From: Lactarius indigo
Lineage: Eukaryota; Basidiomycota; Agaricomycetes; Russulales; Russulaceae
Direction of reading: 5' to 3'
Assembly: GCA_025766275.1 (NCBI GenBank)
Contig: JAFKAC010000016.1
Span: forward strand, 744,001 to 808,000
Length of the DNA: 64,000 nucleotides
Shown here: positions 1 through 11,479 of the stretch, piece by piece
Layout: the number at the start of each line of letters is the position of its first letter
Position numbering within the stretch: position 1 is the stretch's first letter
The notes under the pieces: model-generated
Database searches by the model: none
What the model saw: only the letters and a program-made list of their open reading frames with translations
Told to the model about the DNA's origin: nothing
Position numbers and translations under genes: made by a program

Positions 1-2533
1 ATATTCGTAATTGTAGAAGGGGAAAAGCGCCTGAGCCCGTAAAGATGATGGCAATGACATTGTCGAACATTCGAATCTCTGTTCGACTGAACGTCGTCCG
101 TATTCCGGTACGCTCGATGAATCGGCCAAGTTGCGAAGCGTCCATTGTGGGTTGGCTGAAAAACATGATAGTAATCAACCCGAGACGAGGTGCATCGATT
201 CTGGCCACGAGACTGTCCAAGTACTTGCTGGTTCCTCGATATTTCAGAGACGTGAGAGCAGGGAGAACAAAGCGTCCCCCTGACGGCGGAGGCAAGCTGA
301 GGTGAGTTCGGCGGGGTGGGAAGGAAATGAAGTGGAGTGAAAGTGTTTCAAGTTGGGTCATCCCGGACAGCGCATTCGCAAACGCTTCTGGGGAAAAATA
401 CCCAACCCTAGGAATTTCGTGGAGCTGAATGTCTACAAGGTCGTGGGAGGGTAAAAGTAGTTGCGGCAATGAGGGAAACGCAATCCTGGTTGACTGTAGT
501 ATATGGAGGCAAGAGCCCCACCGAAAGGTCTTGGGCAGGGTCAGCTGCATGCTATCTCGGGACAAAAGAACAAGCTCTTCCAGTTCCAGAAGTGGCTCAG
601 AGATCGCGGAAAGCTTATCAAGGAGTGAGCTGGTGACGGTGAGGTTGATGGAGCTAACACGACCAGATTGCTTCAGTGCGGCAATGACATTGTCATCATC
701 CCCGGGGACAGGAGGATCGCGATTTGGAAACCCCCCGTACTGTACGATGATAGGCTGTGCCGGCCAACAATCTAGAGCTTTCAAAACGGGTGATCCTGGC
801 TTAAAGTAGAGTCGAAGATTTAGGCCTAGAGGTGATATGTGTACGATGTGTCGCCATCTTTGGCACACATACGTGAGCTTATGCCAAGCTCGCCAGGTGA
901 AACGCAGGTAATAACGAAAAATTTTCAGAATCATGTCGTCTGAGAGCACCTCAATCGTCACTCGCTGAGAAAGAGGTCCTATTTTAAACGATTTAGCGAG
1001 TGGCGGTGTCGGTACCGGGAATCTGTCGTACCTGTTCCATGTAGTTTATTGATGTAGCTCGGTCGTTCATATTCCACTGCTGTATGGCCGGAGAACCGAC
1101 CTGAGACCATAAATGACACGATGGCCTCCCCCAATGACGTATGAGGTTTCCCAGGCCGTGATATGTAGAGCACGTGCAGAGAAGGTGGAATAGTTTCGTA
1201 CTGCTTGTCTGATAGTTGCAGATCACGGACAATGTTTGTCGAGTGATCCCAATCGAGATGAAACCATTTTACACCTATTAATGAGTCGAGAAAATCTTCC
1301 CATCCACTATAATCACTATCCCCCCGTCCTGAAGTTTGCGCGGTACTGATGCGTACGTCCTCCACATTGGAAAGGAAATCGGAAAGATCCTCGCAGACTT
1401 TTGTTATGAGTGATAGCCGCCCGCTCGATGACTCACACAATAATTCCAATTTAAGGCGAGTGGGCGCTCCTGGCTGTATCAAGGAAATGGAGATGGCGCT
1501 CTCAGAAGATCGAATGTGTGCTTGACGGAGCGACTTGTGCATTCCTATCCGATCGACGAATTTGCAAAGTGTTGTGAAATCGAGGTCCACATCTAAGAAT
1601 GTGAGTTCAATGTCTCGGAGACCAGGAGTATCAATTCTGGCTACAAGCTGTTTCAAGTACTCAGAAATTCCTCGAAAATTAAGGCGGGTAAGAATAGGAA
1701 GAACAACACGTTTTCGTGGCAGTGTGGATGGGGTATGGCGATAGTCGGTAGGGAGGAAATGGAGTGAAAGTGATTGAAGCTGGGGCAACCCGGACAAGGT
1801 TTTCGTGAGCACTTCTGGTGGGATCTGCGAAGAATGGAGAAAATCGTGAAGCTGAAGGTCCACGAGATTCCTGGAAAAATCAAGAAACACAAGGAGTCCG
1901 GGAATAAAGACCCTAGTCGAATGGAGACGACGAAGCCGTGGGCCCCACTGAAAAGCTCTGGGCAAGGACAGCTGCACGCCATCTTGAGACAGAAGGACGA
2001 GGTCCTCCAGTCCCGAAAACGGCCTCTCGATTGAGGATAACTTTCTCAGAAGTGAGCGTGTGATGGTGAGGCTGATGGACCTAACATGACCAGACCGCTT
2101 CAGTGCAGCAATGATGTTGCCCTCGTCCTCGGGAGCTGGGGGATCGAGCTCTGGAAATCCTCCGTACTGCACGACGGTAGGCATGACGGGCCAGCGGGGT
2201 AGAGTCTTCAATACAGGCGTCCCGTGGGTACAGAAGATTCGAAGTTGCAGAGTGTTCTGAGACGCAAATACGATATGTCGCCATTTGCGACATATGCGCA
2301 CAAGCCTAGACCAATGTTGTGGAGAGACCTCGAGATAAAAACGAAATATTTTCAGAAGGGCATCATCAGGAAGCACCCCGATCGTGGCTTGTGGAGAATG
2401 AAAAAGTTAGCTGGGAGGCGCAGATATTGGTGGAAGACGTACCTCTTCCACTGGCAAGGAGCTTGATTTTGCTGGGTGCGGTGATGGATTGGGTGACGGG
2501 TTGGGGGGGGCGAGGCATACCGGACACGGGCAT
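1..2533 (-). CDS. Double F-box protein U1 (partial, 3' end outside window)
   Basis: This is a minus-strand spliced gene. Predicted exons are 2533-2443, 2387-1032 and 978 to beyond base 1, with introns of 55 and 53 nt (GTAC donors, AAG and TAG acceptors). Both junctions are phase 1 and keep the frame. Exon 2 encodes half A: an F-box-like N-terminus (LPDDALLKIF, then a CRKWRHIVFAS helix) and about 400 residues of LRR-like LxxLxL repeats. Exon 3 starts half B with a second F-box (VLSDDMILKIF, CQRWRHIV) and stays open to the window edge. F-box proteins usually present substrates to SCF ubiquitin ligases, and that role is inferred here. The start is taken at an ATG in exon 1 (MPVSGMPRPP) because that frame joins exon 2. 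The 14-nt ATG exon used by U2, U3, U5 and U6 has ATA here. It is nearly identical to U4. Confidence 0.8.
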
Positions 2534-2799
2534 GTTTATTGGGATATCTGCGACATTGACTATCACGTCTAGAGGAAGTGAAGACACTATGGTAGATCAC
2601 CCACCTTAGAAAGGGTATGGCCCGGGAGGGAAGCGTAGAACGAATGGGGCAACAATTTTTGGCGTATCCTTGTTGTATAATACGGAAGAACAAAACAACA
2701 CGGGCAAGAAGGGCAAGGGAAACGACAATGCTGCACACACGTGGCAGTAAAACGCCCAGTCTAGAACACACCGCGAATCCGCAATCGTTTCTCCTACTT

Positions 2800-3900
2800 T
2801 CCTTCAAGATGGTGGCTTCCTTTCCCGATGTCGGCGTGTCAACGTGTCAACCTCAAAGGACGTACTTGCGCCATTGGGATGTGGGGCACAGGGCCCACCT
2901 TAAATTCATTATAACGACCCCACCTGATCCTCCAATGCTCTAGAAACTACTCTTGCGGTCCCATGCAGTATTCTACCCAAGTTTAGATCCGCTTGCCGCC
3001 TGTCCTGCAACACATCATCAACTGAAAGCGGATCCCCTTCCTGGCTCAAACCCGCTATGCGACTTTCCCTTTCCTCCCATACCTCTCTTGTAAGTTGTAA
3101 CCCGCTCTTCTTGCCTCTCCGGATGTCTTTCGTACTGTTGGCCAGCTGACCGATGCCCAACAGCGCGTCGTCGGTCTTAAAGTCAACGACTCCCCTCCCC
3201 CCCTCCCCGCATCTCCGTGCCCGTGCTTGGGCCTGCGCAAGCTCACCTGGCCAGGTCACAGAGTACGATGATCATCTACCAGAAATATTCGCTGAGCCCC
3301 CGCTGTCCCTGCTGGCGAGCATCGACCTTCCCAGAAACTTGAACGCCGGTGGCGCTGTTTTTCGCTCCCACACCGGATAGTGGGTGGCACGGAAGGGCTC
3401 TCCCTAGTCACTGGCGACGGTTGCGCTGGCTCCGAACACGTCGTCGGCCTATAATCACACCTCCGATTTTCGCAGACGGTCTCGAGGATCTCCGTCGATT
3501 TTACAAAGGTCATATGCTCGATGCCAGAAGCGGCTTTACTGCTAGGACCGACGATAGCGCGTACAACTACGGTAGCGATGCAATCGAGAGCCAGGGTGCT
3601 TCCGGCTGTGGGGTGTCCAAGCTCGTTCATAGGGAAGAGCCTGCAACAGCGGCAGTGGAGTCGGTACCTATTCCGAAGCACAGCCTGAGAAATCTGCACT
3701 CTGGATCACTCCGGGTCGTTACAGTAGAAGTGACGACGGCTGCGGTGCAATAGTTGCGGCCAATTAGCATGCCACGCTCTCGTGGTCATCGGTTCTCAGC
3801 CTTAGATAAGGGCTGGCGGGATGTCGAACGGGCTCATTATGGGGTAGCTCGCTGCCAGTTGTGCTGATTGATGGACCATTAGTAGTTATTGCTGAGACGG
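2800..3900 (+). pseudogene. Old VTS1-like relic, module 1
   Basis: This stretch has no sustained open frame, but blocks in order resemble the young VTS1 copies. They are the exon beginning AAGATGGTTGCTTCC, the block CTACCCAAG...TCCTGCAACA, the block CAACAGCGCGTCGTC, the block GGGCTCTCCCTAGTCACTGGCGACGG, and the end block around GAACGGGCTCATTATG. Stops and indels are frequent. The same relic recurs in every module and is best conserved between modules 1, 4 and 6. It lies head-to-head with the F-box gene on its left. Confidence 0.55.
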
Positions 3901-4179
3901 TACGAAGGAGTTAGTTAAGACAATGAAAGCTTCGACTTGCATTTGGTGCGGGATGCGTCGGACCACTATCGGACCTCCGTGTGGCTGTGCCAGCGAGACG
4001 CTCGAATATTGCTGCGGTATATGCGTTTCCTCGTTTGCCCTTTTCCAGTGATGTTCTGACTTCCAATTCCTGTCCATTTTCGCTTACTCCGGCCCAGAAC
4101 TGGGACTGCTTGAGGCGGAATCTGCGGTTTGGTGAGTTTTTTCTTTTCTCACGCTCAAGCATACACGAACCACCGTCAC

Positions 4180-5640
4180 ACAAGATGTCCTCGCTCAGGC
4201 TTCCCTCGGACCCAGCTGAACCTCCCCTGTTCAAGCTTCAAGCTTCAAGACCCATCCCATTCAAACGGCTGATCACGAGTCTACACCATTTCTCCAAATC
4301 TGTCGCACAGATGTCCTAACTCAGGCTTTCATCTAGCCCCAGCCCCGGCCCCACCCCGTGCAAGACCGGAACGGCAAGAACTCCAGTGCACACTCGTCCG
4401 AGGGCCCCGCCACCCGCCGCAGCGCAGGGCTTCAGTCTTGCCTCGCCACGCCCTGGAAGCGGGCTCCTAGGAAGCGCCACCTTTCAAACCCCAGAAGGTG
4501 TGCTTTTCGTCCCATTTTCCCCCTACCTCCCCCTATTATTATTATTTTCTTTCTCGTGCTGACTCTTCCCGCGGATGCTATGGACCAGTAGTTTGAGAAC
4601 TTTCATCGTTTCATCCTTACGAAGTCCGTGCTGGTGCGTATCGGGCCTCGTCTGTTTTGATCATCGTCATAATCGCCACCACGCAATCATCTTTTCACGT
4701 ATGACTGTCCAAATCGGTGTAATTAGGAAGAGATGGCTGTTGCCTCTCTCGACGACAATTTTAAGGAGGTAACTAGTGCCATCTAGAAACGTGAGCAACT
4801 CGATACTCTTTCCATCACGATGGTCTTCAATGATCCCTTCGCAGGGTTTACGTCTCCGAAGCAGAGCGCACAGCAGCTCTTTGCAGTCTTTTACAACATT
4901 CTACCCAAGTACAGAATTACTTCTTCATCGCTGTCCTGCAACAAATGGCCAAGGCCGATCTCATGACCACTCTTCTGAGCCCGGCTGTCGGAGGTTCCAT
5001 GCAGAGTCAGATGGAAGCTAAGCTTGCAAGTATGAATCTCAAATCGTTTCGGACTCGAGTCTCATATTTCCGGTTCCCCCTCCGCCCGCACTTTCAACAT
5101 CAGCGCCACGAATCGCCAATTGCTCGTCTTCGACTCTTCTTCCTCTTTCCTATAATACCGTAGGCAACCCAAGCGACGCCGCGGTCACGCTCGCACAACA
5201 GCACACCAAACTCAAAGCCGTCGGAAATGCAGCGCATCGTATTTCTGCACCGGCGCTCGCCTTAAGTGGAGAGCGCGGCACTTGGGTTGGAGTCCTCGGT
5301 CAGGTCGCGGAGCGGGACAATTCTCCTGCTCAAGAGATATCCGTTGAGCCCAGGTCGTCTCGTCCTCAGAGCACCGACTCTTCTGGCCTCTCCGGTGGCT
5401 CTGCTTTCCGCTCCCCACTTCCCGGTGGCGGTGCCGCTCCCGGCAGATGGGTATCGACGATCCGACTTCGCCTCCCCCCCTGCCTCCTTCGTCTGGCGGA
5501 TCTGTGTCAGCGGCACCGGGCTCGTCTTTTTTGTTTTGTTTTGCGAGCTACAAAGCAGCATCCCGCTCTCTCCTTCTCTTCGTCTTATCTCTGCCTTTTA
5601 CTAGTACTACGGTATCGTTTCAGGACTTATGACTCCCATC
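4180..5640 (+). pseudogene. Young VTS1-like pseudogene V1 (internal deletion, no SAM domain)
   Basis: Plus-strand relic of a Vts1/Smaug-family RNA-binding gene. It keeps the N-terminal low-complexity exon (4320-4500), the exon with GATGCTATGGACCAG (TGG lost to TAG), the EEMAVASLDD-like exon at 4731, the exon coding for [19 protein letters not shown] (4930-5030), and the serine-rich region to about 5430. It then jumps from a GGGAAPG-like segment straight into the tail that follows the SAM domain (GIDDPTSPP, near 5450), so the RNA-binding SAM domain is deleted. Frameshifts and stops confirm decay. It is convergent with U2. Confidence 0.8.
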
Positions 5641-5899
5641 TAATTTCTTTTCGCGAAAAATGTCGGAGCTTCTTTTTTCCTTTTGTATGGGTGGTGGCGG
5701 TGGGGGCATTTTCTCTTTTCCCTTTAATTCATGCGAACATCGATACGAACCTCAAGGAATTGCCGTTCACACTCACATGACGCATGGTATTTGTATCCTC
5801 AGCGCCTGCACTCCTTTTTTCGCTTTCCTTCGTAAGTGGGTGACTTTAAGGTGTGAAGGATATACTATTCATAGTATGTTATATACATCGCTTCTGACC

Positions 5900-6129
5900 A
5901 AAGTTGTTTTAGTTTTCTCCGCGAAAGGTATGACGTATTTCGAGCTTTATGGCAGGTCACCTCCGAATTGGGATTCGAATCGACCCTTGTCAAGCGCGAT
6001 AAATTTACGGTTGGGACGCGTCCTGTGCATAATTGGCGATCACTCAATATTGTCATCTCGTACATACAACGTAACAACTGAACTGTCTGCATACACTGTC
6101 TATATATTTGTGTCATCCCCCCGAAGAAA

Positions 6130-6130
<1 letters not shown>
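5900..6130. other. Conserved convergent intergenic block, module 1 (diverged)
   Basis: Follows the VTS1 3' UTR-like sequence (the GCCTGCACTCC...TTCGC block at about 5800) and matches in order the blocks at 12530-12745, 20730-20915 and 56150-56375: a segment after CTTCTGACCAAA, a GAATCG...CCCTTGTC segment, and ATCTCGTACATACAACGT. It sits between the ends of the VTS1 relic and the F-box gene U2 and probably holds their 3' ends. Confidence 0.5.
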
Positions 6131-6175
<45 letters not shown>

Positions 6176-6182
6176 AAGAAAA
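6131..6182 (+). repeat. A-rich microsatellite
   Basis: Thirty A in a row, then GAAAAG/GAAAAAAG runs. The same position in other modules has short AAGAAGAAAAAA tracts (about 12770, 20945, 56410), so this is a local expansion. Confidence 0.9.
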
Positions 6183-6318
6183 CGGAGGGAAGTTGTTGTC
6201 CGTAGACTGCTATTACGTGTCTTTGGGGAACGAGATGGATAGTGGAGAATGTAGGGATGGAGTGTCCTTAGGCCACCCTGGAATCCCATCGGGTATTGAA
6301 ATCCATAGCCATAGGAAG

Positions 6319-9300
6319 CTATAGGATGTACGGCTCCGTGGCCGTGGTGGAAAGCGCGACGGTGTCTGGCGCTTGCAGAAAACTGTGTCGTTTAACGAGA
6401 CTGTCAAGTTGAAGAGGTGTCAACGAGTTCCAAATGATTGAGTCGTCGCGCTGGACTTCAGAGTGCTGGCTTTCGAGATGTTCTCGGAATGATTCATCTT
6501 GTCCCTTCGAGAACTCAAAGTCTCTGCAATACGAGCACAAGATTCGATATCCATGCTCGCCTATTAGGTGAAGATCGAGTCCTTTCTGCTCTCCGAAACT
6601 AGCGTGACAGATGTGGCACTGGTCGAATGGCACATTAACTTGGATAGGACGGCCTGAGCGAGATCGTAAGGTGACAAATGAAAGTAGAGCGTTCAATGAC
6701 GGCTCATTCATCGCCCTAGGATCCTCTATACGAAGGTGAAGGAGGGAAGGGAGCACAGTTGCGCGCACCCCATCGACTAGACCCAGAGCACACAAAATAG
6801 CGGTTGTAACTCCAGCCATCCAAAAGTCTGTTGCGCCGCCGAATGCGCGGACAAGTTCCAGCCATTGTTCGCCATCCACGTCATCCTGCCTACTTGACGA
6901 TTGGGCCGCAGTGATGGATATAACGTTTATACGGAACAGGAATGGGGAAAATTGGTGACAAACTCGAGCCATGGAGGACAATTGCTGGTCTAACTGCTCG
7001 CATAATATTTCTAACCGAAGAGGCGTAGAAATGCCCCAGCCGGTAAACGAGATGGAGATGGCTTGCGCGGAGATTTGAACCTCTGCTTGACTGAGCGACG
7101 TCTGCATTTCTATCCGCTCGATAAATCGGCCAAGTTCCGAAGCGTCCATCGTCGGTTGACTAAAGGTGACATCAATATCCCTGAGACCCGGTGCATCGAC
7201 CCTAGCCACGAAGTTGTCCAAATACTCGCCAGTTCCAGTATATTTGAGGCACCGAAGAGCAGGGAGAGCACGGCGCTCCCCTGACTGTGGGGGAACGTCT
7301 CTGTGGTGAGGGGAGGAAAGGGAATGGAGCGAAAGTGTTCGAAGTTGAGTCATCCCGGATAAGGCATCAGCGAGTGTTGCTGGGGAAAGACCCACGTCAC
7401 TTGGAATTTCGTGGAGCTGAATATCTACAAGGCCCTTGGAGGACGAAAGTAGCTGCGGGAATGAGGGAAACCCAATCCTGGTCGAGTGCAGAGTACGGAG
7501 GCGATTGCCCCACCGAAAGGTGCTGGGCAGGGTCAGTTGCACGGTATCTCGGGACAGAATGACAAGCTCTTCCAGTTCCGAAAGTGGCTCAGAGATAGCG
7601 TAAAGCTTTCCAAGAAGCGAGGTGGTGACGGTAAGGTGGATGGAGCTAACACGACCAGATTGCTTCAATGCGGCAATGATATTGTCATCGTCCTCGGGAC
7701 TCGGAGCCGGCGGATAGAGATTGGGAACCCCCCCGTATCGTATGGTAATAGGAAAGGCTGGCCTGTAATCTAGAGCCTTCAACACGGGGCTTCCGTGCGT
7801 ACAGCAAAGTCGAAGATTTAGACTCAGAGGTGATCCAAATACGATCTGTCGCCATCTTTGGCATACGCACGTGAGAGTAGGCCAAATTTGCGGAGTGAGA
7901 CCCAGACAGTGACGAAATATGTCAAGAAGGACGTCGTCGGAGAGCATCTCAATCGTCCTCTGGTGAGAAAGAGGTCCTATTCCAAACGAGTCAGCGAATG
8001 GTGGTGGCGACGCTAGGCGTAGATTGTACCTGTTCCACTGGCACGTGGTTCATTGACTTGGTATAGTTGTTCATATTCCACCGGAATATGATGACTAGAG
8101 AGCCGGCGTGAAATCATGAATGATACTACGGCTTCCCTCAAAGGCGCATAACTTGGCCAAGGCTGTGGTATGTAGAGCTTTTGCAGGGCAGGTAGCACAG
8201 TCTCCCGCCGACTGTCCGGCAGCTTCAAAGCGTGCACGATGTACGTCGAGAGGTTCCCGGCAACATGAAGTTGTTTTATACCCTTGAATGAGTTGATAAG
8301 CTCAAGCCATCGTCCGCTACTACCCTCCCATCTTGGCTGTCGCGTCGCGCTGATGCGTAGATCTTCCACATTGAAAAGGAAAGCGGAAAAATGGACGCAG
8401 ACTTGAGCCATGAAGGATAGTTGCACACTTAATGTCTCGGAGAAAAACCCCAATTGAAAGCACGGGGTGGCTCCTGGAGGTGTCAAAGAGATAGAGATAG
8501 CACCCTGAGAGGATATGATATGCGCTTGACGGTGGGACTTGTGCATTTCCATGCGACCAATGATTTTGTACAGTTTTGAATCGCTAAAGAAGGGACCATC
8601 TAAGAAGGTGATCCCGATATCCCCAAGACGAGGAGCATCAATTATGGCCATAAGGCCTTCCAAATACTTGAAGGGTCCTCTAAAATTAAAGCGGGTAAGA
8701 GAAGGAAGAACAGCGCATTCCCCGGCCGGCGGTGGTGGGGATGGGTAAACGGTGGTGGGAAGGAAATGGAGGGAAAGTGATTGAAGCTGGGTCATCCCGG
8801 ACAAGACATCCGCGAGCACTTCTGGTGCTAGATACGAAGGATAGAGAACTTCGTGAAGCTGAAGGTCTACGAGATTTGTGGAAGAATAAAGGAGTCGAAG
8901 GAGTGCGGGAAAAGCGATCCTAGTCGAGTTGAGACAACGAAGACGCGGGCCCCACCGAAACGTGCTGGGCAGGGTTAGCCGCACGCCATCTTGAGACAGA
9001 AGAACAAGGTCTTTCAGTTTCGAAAAGGGCCTCTCGATTGCAGATAACTTCTCAAGTAGCGAGCTTGTAACGGTGAGGCTGATAGAATCAACACGATCAG
9101 ATTGCTGAAGTGCGGTCATGATACCGTCCTCGTCCTGAGGAGCTGGCGGATCAAGCGCTAGAGATCCCCCGTACTCCACGACGATAGGCAGGGCGGGCCG
9201 GGAATCAAGAACTTTCGAAACTGGGCTTCCGTGCGTAAAGTGGAGTCGAAAAGACGCAAATACGATACGTCGCCATCTGCGACAAATATGCGCAAGCCCG

Positions 9301-9605
9301 GGCCAAAATAGGGAGTCATCCAGATAATGACAAAATATCTTCAAAAGAACTTGGTCTGAAAGGTCCCCGATCGTCACTTGTTGAGAAAAGGAACAAGTTA
9401 ACGAGCGGTGCAGGCATTAGGCGGAAGATGTACCTCTTTCGGGGAATTCGCTTTGTGCTGTACTACTAGTAGGAGGCAATTTGGGGGTTTGTTTATAATT
9501 TAAAAACCACGGCAATTTGAGTTGGGCAAGTCTATTGGGAGATCTTGACTGTCACATCCAGCTGTGGCATGGAAGATACTATAGCACTTACCTTAGCGAG
9601 TGCAT
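6319..9605 (-). CDS. Double F-box / C2H2 finger protein U2
   Basis: Four predicted exons: 9605-9592, 9543-9434, 9376-8030 and 7976-6319, giving 1042 residues. All junctions have GT/AG and keep the frame (phases 2, 1, 1). The start is the ATG of the 14-nt first exon, followed by a perfect GTAAGT donor. Residues 1-41 are unique. Residues about 42-490 are half A, with an F-box (LSDQVLLKIF, CRRWRRIVFAS) and LRR-like repeats. About 491-1042 is half B, homologous to A over its length, with a second F-box (LSDDVLLDIF, CQRWRQIVFGS). Two fingers end B near residues 941-962 (C-x2-C-x12-H-x4-H) and 970-995 (C-x2-C-x15-H-x4-H). It is probably an SCF-type receptor with a nucleic-acid- or protein-binding tail; the substrate is unknown. 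The alternative is two separate genes, but the in-frame intron argues for one. Confidence 0.82.
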
Positions 9606-10060
9606 GAGGGGAGAATGAACGAGGCAGCTATCGCTCGTGAATCCCTATTACTATTATGTAGAACACGTAGGTACATGAGGTTGCCACGCCACCCACTCAA
9701 CTGATCAAGGTTTAGGGGTCAAGCCGGTCAAGCCTAACTTACTTGCGGCATGCATACAGCAGCGTGATGGTATTCCCACCGCATTGCTATGGCCTTGATA
9801 ATTTACTGTGACAATGTGTGCAGTGCCAGTCGTCCGAAAGTGGACTTATTACTAACGATCCGTTCAAGGTGGCCATCGTTAGTTCCGTGCGCTGAGTCGA
9901 CCGTACTGCACGGAGGAGCCCTTTAAAGCGCGCTAGAATTGAAGACGAGCGAACTCGCCGAGCGCTCGCCGCGTGTTGTGTACATCCATCATGCATGTGG
10001 TTGACGCGTTGCTCAGTCGGACGGATATATCCGAGACCCCTTCACCTATTTCGTCACACT
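9606..10060. other. 5' intergenic region of U2
   Basis: About 450 bp between the U2 start and the old VTS1 relic. It shares short blocks with the other F-box upstream regions (GGCAGCTAT..., TAGAACACG) and then becomes unique. It should contain the divergent promoter of U2. I see no TATA box that I would call with confidence, and no gene. Confidence 0.4.
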
Positions 10061-10069
10061 CAACCTGCG

Positions 10070-11270
10070 CTTAGGCTGCTCTCCTTCAGGAAGAAACGGT
10101 TGCTTCCCCTCTCAACGTTGATCTCAAAGGACGTACTCATGCTAAGCAACCTCAGTGCAGTCCATGTACAGTATTCAAACGGCCCCACTTGATACCTCTT
10201 CGGGTTTTCAAGGTTCTCTGTGAAACCAAGCGCGTAGTTGTTCACGGCCGCATTTTATCTTTGTTCCATCATCCCCGTCCTGCAACACATCACTGATGCG
10301 GGTCCCTTTACAGTTGATCAGATGGAAGCTAAGAATGTTAGTATGAATCTCAAGGCCCGAAAACCGTTATGCCCGATTCCTCTTCCTCCACTTTTATTGT
10401 AACACTGGCACCAACCCGCATCACCAATTGCTTGCCTTTGGTCCCACCTCTTCTCACCTTCCCTGGAAACTCATCGCAAAGCTGGCCAATACCACTTCTA
10501 TCTTTATCCCACTCCGCGTCGAACTTAAAGTTAGCTACGCTCCGTCCCACATATCGGCTCTCAGCGCCAGCTCGTTTGGCCGCATAAACCCCCTACACCA
10601 GAAATATCTACCGAGCCCAAATCACCTCGCCCGTAGTCATGCCAGCGGCGTTGCCTTTCCCTCCCTGGGCTAGATGGTAGTCCGGGCTTGCTCTCATACG
10701 TCGTCGATCTACAATGACATCTCCGATCCTCGCAGACAGCCGCCCCCATCACAAGTAAGCTAGGCGACCAATACGGCAACTTTACTGTCCCCTACCTCTA
10801 TGGCCCCGAGAACCTCTGCTGAGTCTCCAGAGCTACATGCATTCTCAATGTCAGTGTTTGCTTCGCTGACATGGGCCGACGCTCTAGCCCGACAATGGCG
10901 ACTGTAGCAATCCGATCAGCCAGGGTCGTTGTGCTTCTGGCGGTGGGCAGGTCTAATCTTGCTCATCGAGAAGAACTTGTGCTACGGCAGTAGTAGAAGC
11001 TGTACGTGTTCAAACTCAATGACTCAGCGTTTCGGTAGAAGAAATGATGGCAGTAGCGCAGTGATTACAACCGCACATCAACATGCAAGCTAACAGGCTT
11101 CGGGATCTGTGTCGCTGGCTTTAATTCTAGGCTAGATTCTCTCGTACTGGCGGGGTGTCGACCAGGTTCATTATGGCACGGATCACTGCTAGTGCTGTTA
11201 GGTGAACCACTCGTAGTAGTCACTAAAGTAGTACAGAGCAGGCAGTCGTTAGTTGGGACGATAAGGACAG
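10070..11270 (+). pseudogene. Old VTS1-like relic, module 2
   Basis: Same order of degraded blocks as the relic at 2800-3900: GGAAGAAACGGTTGCTTCC...TCAAAGGACGTACT, CCTGCAACACATC, GACAGCCGCCCCCATCACAAGTAAG, CAGTAGTAGAAGC and GGTGTCGACCAGGTTCATTATGGCACGG. There is no usable reading frame. It is more diverged than the copies in modules 1, 4 and 6. Confidence 0.45.
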
Positions 11271-11479
11271 TGAGCCAGCGTCAACTTGAAGCTAGTGTCC
11301 AGCAGAAAGGCGTGATTTGCCAGTGAGAGTGAGTGGGACGCGTTGGCCGAGATCACCATGTGGCTGTGTCAAGCTGTCAGGGCTTTGCCGAAGTGGACAC
11401 GCATACAACGGACGTCCATGAATGTTGCATTTTTTTAAGTCATACAGGTCACCTTCGACCCTCATTATTGCGTGGTCAC

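Larger units (their letters stand above)
1..4900. repeat. Segmental duplication, copy 1 (partner 21795-26700)
   Basis: Bases 1 to about 4900 align co-linearly with about 21795-26700 at an offset of 21794-21811 through U1/U4, the old VTS1 relic and the 5' part of the young VTS1 relic. In stretches compared by eye, differences are roughly one per 20-60 bases, with few indels. The copy boundary on the left lies outside the window. Confidence 0.85.

Noticed and set aside
45..809. Plus-strand open frames opposite the F-box genes (also near 1774, 7063, 14090, 22224, 28543)
   Set aside because: They recur at the same place opposite every F-box copy, start mostly without ATG and show no domain. They are antisense shadows of the minus-strand genes.
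978..1032. Halves A and B as separate neighbouring genes
   Set aside because: Half B lacks an ATG at its start in U1, U3 and U4, and the intervening 51-53 nt has donor, branch and acceptor in the right phase in all six copies.
6131..6182. Long A run as the poly(A) tail of a retroposed gene
   Set aside because: The same place in other modules carries short A-rich tracts, the VTS1 relics retain introns, and no target duplication flanks it. It is a microsatellite expansion.
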